Position numbers and translations under genes: made by a program. Positions 52,498-63,974 of a DNA stretch of 64,000 nucleotides are shown here, piece by piece. The notes below the pieces were generated by a model that saw only the letters and a program-made list of their open reading frames with translations, was not told the DNA's origin and searched no databases. The DNA lies in assembly GCA_036877525.1 (NCBI GenBank), contig JAZGTH010000020.1, positions 664,001 through 728,000 on the forward strand, in the 5' to 3' direction. Source of the DNA: Chromobotia macracanthus. Taxonomy: Eukaryota; Chordata; Actinopteri; Cypriniformes; Botiidae. Numbering within the stretch: position 1 is the first letter of the stretch; each line of letters begins with the position of its first letter.

Positions 52498-53950
52498 GTG
52501 AGTTATGAAAGAAATGATAAATCTTTTTGTTTTCGTACCTTTATTTAAAAGAAAGCTTTGCCTTATTATCATGAGAGAAAACCTGATGAGGGATTTCTTG
52601 AGGTTTGTTGCAACTGGTCACTAGAGTAAGACTTGGTGAAATAGTCCTTGGAGAAAAGAACAGTATCTTTATTTTACCTGTTCTTTACTATCCTTTTTCA
52701 CTGTATGTGCTGGAATGATCTTTTACAGTTGAGCAATGCTTTCTTCATATTTTGCCTGCATGGTGTGATCAATGTGTTTTTCTTACGTTGTTCTAAATGT
52801 AGTGAAGCATATATAATTTTATTGTTTATACAATCTGATTATTTCATTAATTTGTTTGTGTGCATGACAGATGTTTGGTAACAAAATGGATTAAACACAT
52901 AATGTCCATGTTGTTTGGCTCTCCAGCGTTCTTTCCCTTATATATCTGCAATGGTCAGTAATGGCTCCCTGACGTATGATCTTGGGAAAGATGGACGGTC
53001 CACTGAACTGGGAGGTTGCTCAGCTGAAGTCAGAAACAAAGAGCATGACACCTACCTGGCCATTCGATGCTCTAAAGGCAGACTCACGGTAAGAGCTCAG
53101 TAAATGCAAATCCAATGCAAAAATGTTTTTCAGTCAGAAGGTAGTTTTCTTCAGACACTGAGATTTGAAGGGCTCACCTTTCTCTGTTCACTTTAGTGAA
53201 AATTGTTGTGCCAAAAACATAGTTTACTTGGTTATGACCACTTTGCACCCTCTCAGACGGGTGTGTTTCTCTTTAAGAAACACACCCTTTGCATATGACA
53301 TAAGCAGTGAAGTTGTTCAGGGGTCTCTGACTGCAGTATTCTGTTTGGACAGATTATGGTAGATGTGGATGACAGGAATGATTGGAAAGAATGTATTGAT
53401 ATTGGGGGGGTGTGCCTCCCCACAGGCTACTATTTTGGGTCTTCTGCAGCTACAGGAGATCTCTCTGGTAAGCATTACTCTGAAATCTTTCTTTGATGTG
53501 CACAATAATTTAATGCCTGTTGCCCAACTTTACTGTGTTTCTACTGTGCAGACAACCATGACATCATCTCGATGAAGATGTACCAGCTGATGGTAGAACA
53601 TACTCCTGAAGAGGACAACCAGGACTAGACAAAGATTGAACCTAGTGTTAGCCTTCTCAAGTCCCCTAAAGGTAACACAACTGACCTGCCCATACAGGTT
53701 CAGTTTTGGAGAAAGTAGATAATGGCTTAATGTATTTTCATGCTTTCATACTTTTTCTGCTTTGTTTTTTTTAATGTACTGTCTCATAGACAATATTGAT
53801 GATCCAACGGGTTATTTCTGAAGCACACCCCTCACTGGCTGGAAGGTCTTCTTGCTTCTGCTGTGTGCTCTGCTTGGAATCGTGGTTTGTGTGGTTGTCG
53901 GTGCAGTGATCTTTCAGAAACGGCAGGAGAGAAACAAGAGGTTCTACTAA

Positions 53951-55466
53951 ACCACTCAAACATGATGTTGGAGAACTCTGCAGATTGAAGGTGGACAGCA
54001 TTAATGTGAATTTGTAACAGCTGTATAAATGTTAATATAAATGATTAGAAGGAAAGATTAGGACAGGTTTCTTTCATTCTCTCTGTATTTTGGCCTGTCT
54101 GATTTTCTGTCTGGCAAGATTCCTGTGTGACGAGGTAAATTACACATTTTCAATGCAGTTTTCAAGAGTAAATATTTGTTTTTGTGTATGACTTGTATAA
54201 ACCTAATTTTGTTCCAGTCATACTCTGATATGGTCTTGGTTTTATTTTTTTGCACTTGGTTTTGAAATTGGGGTTTTATGATGGTTTTGTTCTGCTCTGG
54301 AGTGCTAATCAGCTCTTTTACAACCTGTATGACTTGATTTTTAAGAGGTTTTAATGGACCTGCACCAGAACTCTAATGAAAACGTCCCAAAAAATCTATT
54401 TTCAGGGGTGACTGACCTGCTCTCCTCTCATCAAGTCTCTGTGGTAATGATTCTGAGCCAGTGTTAAGCATACACATATCCAGACATACACCAAATCTGA
54501 TATGTATTCATTACATGCAAAAAGATAATTAATTTATCTTCAGACCTGTAAGAAACAGATTTTGAAAAAAATAGGTTTTGCTTACAATAACAAAAATAGA
54601 TAAATAATTGTATTACTCCAGGACAACAAAATTTAGGCTTAAAATGAGATTTTGCCTACATCTTTCTGTGTTCATTTAATACAGATGCTTTTGCTTTTTT
54701 TGTTTTTGAAAACTGTTTCAAGGAATGTATTTTCTTATAGAGGGTAAGAAGGCTATGAGTGTGAAATGATGCTTGTGGTGAGAAAATAAAGCAGCTTTAC
54801 CTGTGGAGTTACAATTGTGTTTATTTTCCTCACTTTTATGTTTCTGTCTGTACAACATTGTGTAAGAGACACAGTTGATAAAGAAGTTGGTTTAATAATG
54901 TTAATAACAGTTCAAGGAAATGATGAGCTTTTCTTCCACTGATCCAGTGCTGCTGCCTGCTGGACTCTTACAGCTGACGTCATTCCACTGCCACTGAGAT
55001 CTACTTAAATATTCATGTAGAGCATTATAATAACATTACCTCTGTTAACTTTATACTACTTTATATGAAAGTACAGCATTTTAAAAATTACGTTCACACT
55101 TTTGCTTTAATCAAAAACATTTCATTTCATTTCACCTGCCGAATGAAAGCATCGCTGAATCGCAGCGGTAGTTTCGTGGCAGCAGACGCGAAACATCTTT
55201 CAATAACCACAAATCAAAGTTACGGGACGAATCGAGATGTATGAGTATGGGGCAAACTAGTAGTTAGTGTTGAGTTTTTGAGAATAATAACCGGTTATTG
55301 TTTTCTCAACGGCAACCGTTGATTTTATGTGGTTGATCGACGGGACTACAATGACCATGAGCACTTTCGCTGTTGGTGGACAGCGCTGATTGGACGATGG
55401 CAGACGGTGGAAAACGTGGCAATGGAGCGTCTGCGCCTGCGCAGTGCACTTCACACGACAGTCAAG
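53951..55466 (+). other. lman2 3' sequence and tmed9 upstream region
   Basis: AATAAA at 54785-54790 with GT-rich sequence after it is a good lman2 poly(A) candidate. No coding region recognised before tmed9. The last 0.25 kb is the tmed9 promoter region. Confidence 0.55.
55389..55466 (+). promoter_or_regulatory. tmed9 promoter-proximal elements (CCAAT box, NRF-1 site)
   Basis: ATTGG (reverse CCAAT box) lies at 55389-55393 and a near-palindromic NRF-1 site TGCGCCTGCGCA at 55432-55443, 24 bp before the start codon. The start context CAAGATGGTGGC resembles a YY1 site overlapping the ATG. This combination is typical of TATA-less housekeeping promoters with very short 5' UTRs. Confidence 0.6.
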
Positions 55467-57065
55467 ATGGTGGCTGTGAGGGTACAGTTCACACTTCATC
55501 TGGTGTTGCTGTTTAGCGTTTACAACAGTTTCGTGTCTGCGCTGTACTTTCATATCGGCGAGACTGAAAAGAAATGCTTCATAGAGGAAATACCGGACGA
55601 AACCATGATTATTGGTAAGCAGGATTTAACAGCCCAGTCCGCATTGCAAGTTACAGCTTAGCCAATGCTAACTAGCAAGCTTGGCAGGTGAAGTTAACTT
55701 GTTGCCCTGGACTTTTTCTCTCATTAGATTAACTGCTGTGACCACTTATAAATAATGTGCAGGTCGCGTTGAATGAATTCAGATGCTTGACCAGACAGCT
55801 GGTGTCTTCTTGAATTGGGACTGTAGGTGTGTGTCATTATGTATTGCACAGGAAACTACCGCACACAGCTGTATGACAAGCAGAAGGAAGAGTATCTGCC
55901 TGCAACTCAAGGACTTGGAATGTTTGTGGAAGTGAAAGACCCTGATGAGAAGGTCGTTTTGATCAGAGCATTTGTGGATAATATCTAAAAAGTGCAGCGT
56001 GTGTTTTTACTCATGTGTTCCTCTTTTCTGGGTTTCAGGTGATCCTGTCCCGTCAGTACGGATCAGAGGGCAGGTTCACCTTCACATCACACACACCTGG
56101 AGAGCATCAGATCTGCCTGCACTCAAATTCCTCCAAATTCGCTCTGTTTGCTGGTGGAATGCTTGTGAGTGTTTTTGTGTGCTGTGCCATATGGTTTGTC
56201 GGTTTTTTATTATTATGCCCACATGTAGGTCTTTTTTGTTTTTTTATTTATCCATTAGGCATTAAATCATGTGTGTTTCCTATATAGCGAGTTCATCTGG
56301 ATATCCAGGTTGGTGAGCATACAAACAACTATGCAGAAATTGCTGCCAAAGACAAGCTGACGGAGCTGCAGCTGAGGGTGAGACAACTGATGGAGCAGGT
56401 GGATCAGATCCAGAAAGAGCAGAACTATCAGAGGGTGAGTGACGTGCCAGACTGGGAATATTTTAACCTGACTAATATAATGGAATCATTTTCATGGTTT
56501 AATGTAGTTTTTAATGTATTTTATTACTGTTCTGGAACCTGCAGGAAGTTTATTAGATCTGTGCATCTTTATTTCTGTGGGCTGTGCTCAACAATTACAG
56601 TTCATTTTAATGTGGTTTATTGTTTCCCATGATGAATGTTTTTTGTAAACATATGATAACAGACAGCAATATCCAGAAAAGCAGTAAATGTTACAAGAAT
56701 TGGATAATACAATTTAATTTTTAGTTATTATTGTTTTGTTGTGTTTGCAATATCATAATTTGATCATATGACATTGAGTTGAGGGTTTTAATGTAAAAAG
56801 AAACATCGTCTATTTGTTCACTTTTCAGCTGTCATGCAGATGTGCTGGAAAAGTTTCATATGCATAAAATGCTAAACTCCCTTAACTGTGTTTCCTGTCT
56901 GAATGTTACGTTCAGTATCGTGAGGAGCGCTTCAGACAGACCAGCGAGAGCACCAATCAGAGGGTTCTGTGGTGGTCAATCATCCAGACGTTGATCCTGG
57001 TGGCCATCGGATTTTGGCAAATGAGACATCTCAAGAGCTTCTTTGAGGCCAAGAAATTAGTATAA
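55467..57065 (+). CDS. tmed9: Transmembrane p24 trafficking protein 9
   Basis: p24-alpha family cargo receptor and coat adaptor that cycles between ER and Golgi in COPII/COPI vesicles. Exons: 55467-55614, 55852-55952, 56039-56164, 56288-56434, 56916-57065. They total 672 nt (223 aa). The signal peptide is MVAVRVQFTLHLVLLFSVYN and mature protein begins near ALYFHIGETEKKCFIEEIPD. The GOLD domain has its two cysteines (KKCFIEE and HQICLHSN). A coiled coil (DKLTELQLRVRQLMEQVDQI) follows, then a membrane segment (WWSIIQTLILVAIGFWQM). The tail is RHLKSFFEAKKLV, carrying the FF COPII motif and the KKxx COPI retrieval motif. An in-frame upstream ATG at about 55422 would add 15 residues; MVAV is preferred because it gives a normal signal peptide. 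Poly(A) signal near 58405. Confidence 0.97.
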
Positions 57066-59256
57066 AACTGTGTTTGGGTTTTTAATGAATAGAGTACATA
57101 CATTTGAAGATTTCCTGCTTTATATGTGATCAAGACTGCTGAAAACGCAATATGCTGTCAGTTCACCATAAATTCCTTTTTTGAACCCTGCATTGAGATT
57201 TTTTCACACTGTTTTCTTCAGTGCCACATCTGTCTGTAATGTGAGTCTAGGTTCTGTTCAGAAATATTCTGTTGTATCTAGATTCTATTACAGTTTATTC
57301 TAGGCTGTTTGAAGGTGAAAACCACTGAGTGTTTCAGCAAAGTGATTTACTGGATCCAAAACACAAACTGTATAGTTGTTGGAATGTTTTTATTTCCTGG
57401 CCCTTAACTTTACAGTAATATTACAATAATGTTTGGTAATATTTTTTGACAATTGTTTCAGAGAATAACTGCAGAAAACTTAACTGCATCAAGGACTGAG
57501 TGTGATGTTTTTACATGACCTTGGATTATTTTAGACATTTACAATACAAAACCTTTTTGTTGGCAGGTGTAAATGTCTTCTGTTATTGTTATGCAGTAAT
57601 TAGTTCGGTATTTAAAGTGTTTTTCTTCAAATTAATGTTTCTTGGTGTTTTTTTATATTCTGTGTACAATTCATGTTTTCTCCCATTTACTTTTTAAGCT
57701 TATCTTTGTGATCAGCAACATACAGATCAGATTATTATGCGTTCTTCCATTTTGATAGCTACAATTTGATGTTTAGATGAATCTGTTCTTAATTTATATA
57801 TACATTTGTGTAAAATGCATAAATCCAACATGGAAAAAATGTAAAAGTTAACGTATGCACACAAAAAGAGGTGTTATTTTCCATAATTCCCCAATCATTA
57901 AATCTGACAGTGTTGGCCTTTTTTGGTCAGATGAATTGTCCCCACAATGCCAGTGAGAACATGCCATGTTAAACATTACCTTAATTTCTTTATTTTCTGT
58001 CTATTTCCTGATGTCAAATCCTCAGGTAGATTTTAAAGACTTCTTGACCCTTAAATTGACCTTAATTTTTTTATGTTTATTTTTCTTTGAAGAAAAGTGA
58101 CAGCCCAGAAAACACTGTAAAATGTTTTATGATAATATCTTGTGTTTGCTTTCTAAATTCTGCATACTCTAGCTGGTGTCATCACTTTCATTCAGTTTGA
58201 ATGTATTTTCTTTTGAAAACTGAGGCTTGCATGTTTATTCTGTGTTTTAGTCATTGAATTGCATTGCTCTCACATTTGAATGTTATAAAGGTTTAGCATT
58301 ATTTTGTCATAGTTTATATACAGCTGCAGGGAAAGGGGTTTGTCAGTATGGACGGGGAAGGAAAGATTTGTTGGAGAGAAATCTACCCCATACATGCACT
58401 CAGAAATAAAGTTTCCGTTCCCCATGTCCCTTGACTCTTTGACTTGTGAAGATTAATAACAAATACATTTGTAAGACACAATGCAGTTTTCAGATTCTGT
58501 CACAAATTAATGAAAATCAGGCAGCCTGCTTGACGTCATGTGACAAGAAACTACAAAACGGAGACCCTGTCTGACCCAGATGGCTGTGGGTCAAGGTTTA
58601 CAGTTTAATGGTACAAAAATGTACAAAACCAGCATGGCTATAAAGATTACATTTCTTTTTTTAATGTTTCCTCGTAAATGCTTATTTGTCATCATACCCT
58701 CGACATTATATTGCTCTTTTGTTTCACTTTGGTTTACTGTCGCTTTGCGTACATGCTGCAGTTTAATTGTACAATTACCGACTTAAATGTCATTTATTTC
58801 TAATAAATGAATGTTCGGTCAGGTCGCAAATGTGTAGGAACCTTTTACTGCCCCACTGTTTCCAGGGGGGTGTTTTGAAGACGGACTGATCGATAGCAGC
58901 GGACTGTGATTCTGTCCTGTTGGTACAGTTCTCCGGACAGTTTTTACATGTTTCTGTGTCTTAACAGAAGCGCTGAAGTAACACACGGTGATTCAGACAT
59001 CACATTCATCACATTCATCACATTCATCACTGATCACACGTTATGAGGGACGAGTAACCAACTCACAGATACGAAACCATATTAATGAAGTATGAGCCGA
59101 GCGGAGGGTTTGTCTGTTCAGCCTCGACCATGAAAGGCAGCATTCACTTTAATGATGGAGAGACACAGAAGACATATACGAGCGCAGTGCAGAATATGAA
59201 TTATGTGATGATCTCAGATCAGCCTGAGCGTGGCACACTGCTGCACTAAAGACAAG
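57066..59256 (+). other. tmed9 3' UTR and spacer before b4galt7
   Basis: The long AT-rich 3' UTR ends at AATAAA 58405-58410. The rest is the b4galt7 upstream region, including four copies of the 10-mer ATTCATCACA near 59000. No other coding region seen. Confidence 0.55.
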
Positions 59257-61225
59257 ATGATGTACTCCTCCCGCAGAAAACCAGTGCTGTTCTTCAAAGA
59301 GGACAGAAGGTAAGCTCAAGTCGCAATACAATCTTGTCAAAGTCATGGAGATGTACGGCGAGTATAAGACAGTTTTGAGCTGAAATGAGCGAATGCTTCC
59401 TCATGGATATTGTGAGCTGCTGATCTTCATTCATTTGGATTCATTGGCAAACCAAAAGCTTTAATTACAAAACTCTCAGTTGTCTCAGTAACTGTTCTTG
59501 AATGTGCCTGGATCTGCAGTCTTTTGCATCATAACTATGAAGTGACTGTGTGTGCAGAGTGTTCATGTGTTCAATAAAGCTTGAATAAGCTGATATGTCA
59601 GTATACAGCAGTTATTATGAGTTTTTTACACAAATGTGCTTGTTTTCAGTTTTCTGTCGAGGAAATGCACCGTCTGGAAACTCTTCGGGCTCTGCATGGT
59701 GTGTGTTTTAGGGTCCCTTCTGTGGGTGCAGCTGACTTGTTCAGGAGACATGTACAGCCAGCTCCCTCAGCGGCCCTGTCCTGTAGAGAGGCGAGCTTCC
59801 TCTGTTGATGACCCCTCCTGGGGACCTCACAAAATGTCTCTCATTGTTCCATTTAGAGAACGCTTCGAAGAGCTGCTTATATTTGTGCCATACATGCATG
59901 CTTTCCTCAACAAAAAGAAAATCCGGCACAAAATATTAATTATAAACCAAGTGGATCACTTACGGTGAGTTTTTTAAAATCAATTTTAAATCTGTTTTAT
60001 TTATTGTTGGAATATTACCTCTTTATTCTTTGGGAAATAGTGCAGTCATTTGTGTTGTATTTTGTGTGTTTAGTGTGTCATCATTGTTTCTCCCATTAAA
60101 TATAATGTGTTATCAGCACAGGAAGTGACGTTTGAAATGATACAATGTATACAATTCAGGTTTAATCGAGCCTCACTGATTAACGTCGGCTACATGGAAA
60201 GCGGGAATGACACAGACTACATTGCGATGCATGACGTAGACTTGCTGCCTCAAAATGAGGATCTAGATTATGGATTTCCAGAGGAGGGACCCTTTCACGT
60301 GGCCTCACCAGAGCTTCACCCCCTTTATCATTATAAGACTTATGTGGGTGGGATCCTGTTACTTACCAAAAAACATTATCAGATGGTGAGTACTTTGAAC
60401 ATTATTGTTTTAAATAACAGTTAAAGTGACCTGGAGAATTTGTTGCAGATCACTGTTCTTTTTATTTCTGCCTTAAGTGCAATGGAATGTCCAATCGCTT
60501 CTGGGGATGGGGAAGAGAAGATGATGAATTCTTCAGAAGACTAAGAACTGCTGAACTTAAGGTACAAAAGAATTACAGGTGCCCATGTTTGACCCTTAAA
60601 AGTTTTGACATGTATATTTCTGATCTGATAGAAGTTTTTATAGTAATATTTAATATCTTTTTAGCTTTTCAGGCCAAAGGGAATTACTACAGGAACTAAA
60701 ACATTTAGACACATCCATGATCCAGCCTGGAGGAAGAGAGATCAGAAGAGAATCGCTGCACAAAAGCAGGTAGAAGCATTTATACAAAAAATACATGAAA
60801 TTCTGCATTAACAGTATTTATCAGTCACATCACTCATGCTAAATATGACAGATAAATGTAGCAAATTATAATTATTACATGTTGAGCACTATCAGTCAAA
60901 AGTCTGGACACACTGGACTGTAAATATCAAATCACATTTATAGCTTTTATAGCAATCAGGTTAAAGTACATGTTTAAATCGGTAATTAAATATAGAATGG
61001 CAACACAGACTGCAGTCTTGGCTTTTGAAATAAGTCTAATTTTTGACAATCACTGTGTGTTTTTGACAGGAGCAGTTTAAGATAGACCCTGAGGGTGGCC
61101 TGACTAACCTCCGCTACAAGGTGGACTCCAGACAGGAAGTGACCATCAGTGGAGCTCCGTGTACTGTCATCAGCATCTCTCTGGAGTGTGATCTTAACCA
61201 GACCCCATGGTGCCAGTTCAGCTGA
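59257..61225 (+). CDS. b4galt7: Xylosylprotein beta-1,4-galactosyltransferase 7 (galactosyltransferase I)
   Basis: Golgi type II enzyme that adds the first galactose of the Xyl-Gal-Gal-GlcA linker used by all heparan and chondroitin sulfates. Exons: 59257-59309, 59650-59964, 60160-60385, 60478-60561, 60665-60769, 61070-61225. They total 939 nt (312 aa). The order is a short cytosolic tail, a membrane anchor (LFGLCMVCVLGSLLWVQL, about 29-46), a short stem, then the catalytic domain from LIVPFRERFEELL. The Mn/UDP-Gal motif D148-V-D150 (MHDVDLLPQN), HPLYHYKTYVGGILLL and acceptor-site FWGWGREDDEFFRR (206-219) are all present. The C-terminus is TPWCQFS. Two tandem Met codons open the frame; the first is used here. 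Poly(A) signal at 61815. Confidence 0.97.
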
Positions 61226-61984
61226 ACAGAACCGCTGAGGACAGAATGGTACCAGCAGTGAATGTTCTCTGATCATTAGTGACATTAGTGTCACGCTTGA
61301 CAGATCTCGCTGATCGACCAAACGGACTTGAATTTTTAGAACTTTGATTTCTGTAGGGCAGTGTTATTTACTTCATCTAGAATGAAATGCTGTCTCGGCT
61401 CAGTGACCGGTGTCACTATGGACCGGTGTCAGCTTCTGCACTGACGCTGCAGATATGGGCATCTAAAAGTCAGAGGTGAGTTTTATAATGTTTTAGTTGT
61501 AACAAGTGGCCTCTTCTGGACTGTTTCTCAGTGCAGTTGGGAGTATTTGCTCAGCCTTGTCTTAACCCTGTTTTCTCCTTGATTTAATGGTCTATAGCAT
61601 TGTTTCCTGGATATGTGTCTGTTATTATTTGGGGGATGGGTTTATGCACATCATCAGTATTTATATGAAAACAAGTTGCTGAGTTGTTTTTTACTTTCTG
61701 TTGCTAATTCAGAATGCATGAAATGCTGTTACAGTGAGCAACATTTACAGGTTGATAATGGCCATTTTTACTGGAAGCATGAAGCTGTATCCAGAAACAT
61801 GACAGTGGAACCTTAATAAAATTCGGATACCACAAATTCTTTTTTTTCTTTTTTTACGTGCATTTTTGGATATCCAGCAGCAATTTGTTAATGTTAAGTG
61901 AATGTGTTTTTATGACGACCTGATACACTAGAGGGCGCTGTTTGTAATGCATGAACCTGAGTGCTCAATAAATAAAGCCCTAAA

Positions 61985-62468
61985 TAGTAATTCCAGCACT
62001 GGCAGCAGTGCCCTTGAGCAAGACACCCACCGTGTGTGTGTGAGCGTGTGTGTGAGTGTGTGTGAGTGTGTGTGCGTGTGTGTGTGCGTGTGCGTGCGTG
62101 TGCGTGTGCGTGTGCGTGTGCGTGTGAGTGTGCGTGTGAGTGTGCGAGTGAGTGAGTGTGCGAGTGAGTGAGTGTGCGAGTGGTGAGTGTGGCGTGTGTG
62201 TGCGGTGTGTGAGCGTGTGTGTGCGTGTGTGTGGCGTGTGTGAGCGTGTGTGTGTGTGCGTGTGTGCGTGTGCGTGTGCGTGAGTGTGTGTGTGTGAGCG
62301 TGAGTGTGTGAGCGTGAGTGAGCGTGAGTGTGAGTGTGTGTGTGTGAGCGTGAGTGTGTGTGTGTGAGCGTGAGTGAGTGTGAGTGTGAGTGAGCGTGAG
62401 TGAGCGTGAGTGAGCGTGAGTGAGCGTGAGTGAGCGTGAGTGAGCGTGAGTGTGAGTGAGCGTGAGTG

Positions 62469-62502
<34 letters not shown>

Positions 62503-62640
62503 TGTGTGTGTGTGTGTGAGAGTGTGTGAGAGTGTGTGTGTGTGAATGTGAGTGTGAGTGTGAGTGTGTGTGTGTGTGTTCACGCCTCACCAGTGATGGT
62601 TAAATGCAGAGGGTGTGGGTTATCATTTCTGATGAAAATG
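61985..62640 (+). repeat. Fish SINE split by a (GT)n/(GAGT)n array
   Basis: The left flank CAGTGCCCTTGAGCAAGACA and right flank CACGCCTCACCAGTGATGGT with TAAATGCAGAGGG are the two ends of the family also seen inverted at 14306-14434. Between them, 62030-62578 is pure GT with GAGTGTGAGC, GCGT and GAGC variants. The histidine/threonine frames on the minus strand are artefacts. Confidence 0.8.
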
Positions 62641-62929
62641 TCACTTTCACGTATACCTGTACCTTTACCTTGTTATTTAGGACCAGCTCTACAGTTATAT
62701 TACAAATATACAAATCATATATTACAAATTACAATAGCATGAGTAAATATAAAAGTGCTGTTTACTTCTGCATTCAAATAATTTTCCACTAATAAGAAAT
62801 GATTTAATTGTATCTGACCTTTTAATTCAAACGTTTTCTTTCTTTTCTGTATAAGAAAGAAAGGAAACTTTCTCATTATGTTCCTCGAGTTCTTGATGGT
62901 CGTTTCATTGTCCCTCTGTGAGTCCAGTA

Positions 62930-63330
62930 AGGACTAGTTAAAAACGTGTGATCGTTTCTGTGTGATCGTTTCCTCTGATCGGGTGACATCTGTCCGGGGT
63001 TACCGAGACTGATTATTAGCCTCCGTCCTCCCTCAATAACTTTTAATAACAGAGAGATCACAGCCTGGTTCTCCTGATCTGTCTTCACAACCTTTCCATA
63101 AAATAATCTCTGTATATATATATATGATCATTATTCTATATAATAATGTACGTTATATGAATTTATTATTATTGTGTTATATTAGTCGGTGTATTTCCCG
63201 TTCTCTTTTTTAGTAAGGATGATTTAAAAGCCTCCTGCCATTAATAATAATCGTGTCGGCGGTGACAGCGATTATAACTGAATGAATAGCAACAATAATG
63301 ATCGTAATTGAGGCTCCGCTGCCTGTATTT
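62930..63330. promoter_or_regulatory. Candidate non-coding regulatory block
   Basis: Unlike its AT-rich neighbours, this stretch has CpGs and clustered factor-like cores: two TGTGATCGTTTC copies, ATTATTAGCC, CATTAATAATAATCG, GGTGACAGCGATTATAACTG and GATCGTAATTGAGG. The texture resembles vertebrate conserved non-coding elements. There is no open frame. Conservation cannot be tested here. Confidence 0.25.
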
Positions 63331-63962
63331 GCTTTCCTCTGATTTGGACGAAGACTAACACTGTTTGACGAGGTGTTTATAAATTATTTCTGATGTCTTC
63401 ATCTTTCTCACACCTTACTTAATAAAGCACTTTCACATCATTTTCGCTTTATAAGTGTTATCTGATGATATTTAAATAAAAGGCGCTTTACATTGTGTAA
63501 ATAAGTAATACATATATTACTCTTGAGATGTGTGAGATATGTATCAGATAAAACAAGAAAGATATTTAGACGAACCACGAAACCCTGAAATTCACTGAAC
63601 GGATGAATAAAAACTGTCAAACTAAACCAAGAATACCTTACAATTGATTTTAAATTAAATATTAAAAATGAGAGAAATCATGTTTAAATTAAATGTAAAA
63701 ATTACAGATGCACATTTTCCTGCGTTTAACAGTTTAAAAAACACACAAAACAGAAGAAAGGCTCACTTCATTACTATTACAGGACAGCAGATTCACTGAG
63801 CTTTCATCTGTCACCCTTTTTCATTCGTCCAAGTAATTTACAGTTTTGTGAAATGTTTAACTTTTGAGTTTGTTGTGACATGATTTCCTTTCTAAACTTT
63901 TGCTGGTACAGAATTACTCACCACGCAAAATGGCTGTAATTGACAGTGAACGCAGGTACGTC

Positions 63963-63974
63963 TGCGCATGCGCA
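63963..63974. promoter_or_regulatory. Perfect NRF-1 site TGCGCATGCGCA
   Basis: Exact 12-bp NRF-1 palindrome 26 bp from the right edge, close to other CpGs. NRF-1 palindromes of this kind usually sit within about 100 bp of a housekeeping transcription start, so a gene probably begins at or just beyond the edge. Confidence 0.5.

Larger units (their letters stand above)
50037..53950 (+). pseudogene. lman2: Lectin, mannose-binding 2 (VIP36) locus with two in-frame stops
   Basis: LMAN2 is an L-type lectin that cycles between ER, cis-Golgi and beyond and binds high-mannose glycoproteins. Exons: about 50037-50090 (NAEHLKREHSLIKPYQG), 50655-50764, 51932-52049, 52296-52378 or 52418-52497 (alternative pair), 52927-53088, 53353-53467, 53552-53671, 53790-53950. 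All junction phases agree. The carbohydrate-recognition fold is well kept (KNLHGDGFAVWYTKERL, FIDTYPND, SAMVSNGSLTYD, HDTYLAIR, GYYFGSSAATGDLSDNHD). Two stops interrupt the frame. TAG at 53626-53628 replaces the usual Trp of DWTKIEPS, and TGA at 53819-53821 sits just before the membrane anchor. The anchor (VFLLLLCALLGIVVCVVVGA) and the cytosolic KRFY ER-exit tail remain readable to TAA at 53948. With no signal-peptide exon found, it is a recent pseudogene, or a gene encoding a shortened lectin, or a sequence carrying errors. Confidence 0.8.

Noticed and set aside
55329..55466. N-terminal extension of tmed9 from an upstream ATG
   Set aside because: It would bury the signal peptide behind about 46 basic or polar residues and runs through the promoter elements; the ATG at 55467 gives a normal signal peptide.
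61894..62590. Minus-strand His/Thr-rich frames of 220-229 codons
   Set aside because: GT/GAGT array inside a SINE.
62831..62867. TTTCTTTCTT...AAGAAAGAAA inverted repeat as a terminator or RNA gene
   Set aside because: A short A/T-rich palindrome with no gene context; likely chance in AT-rich DNA.
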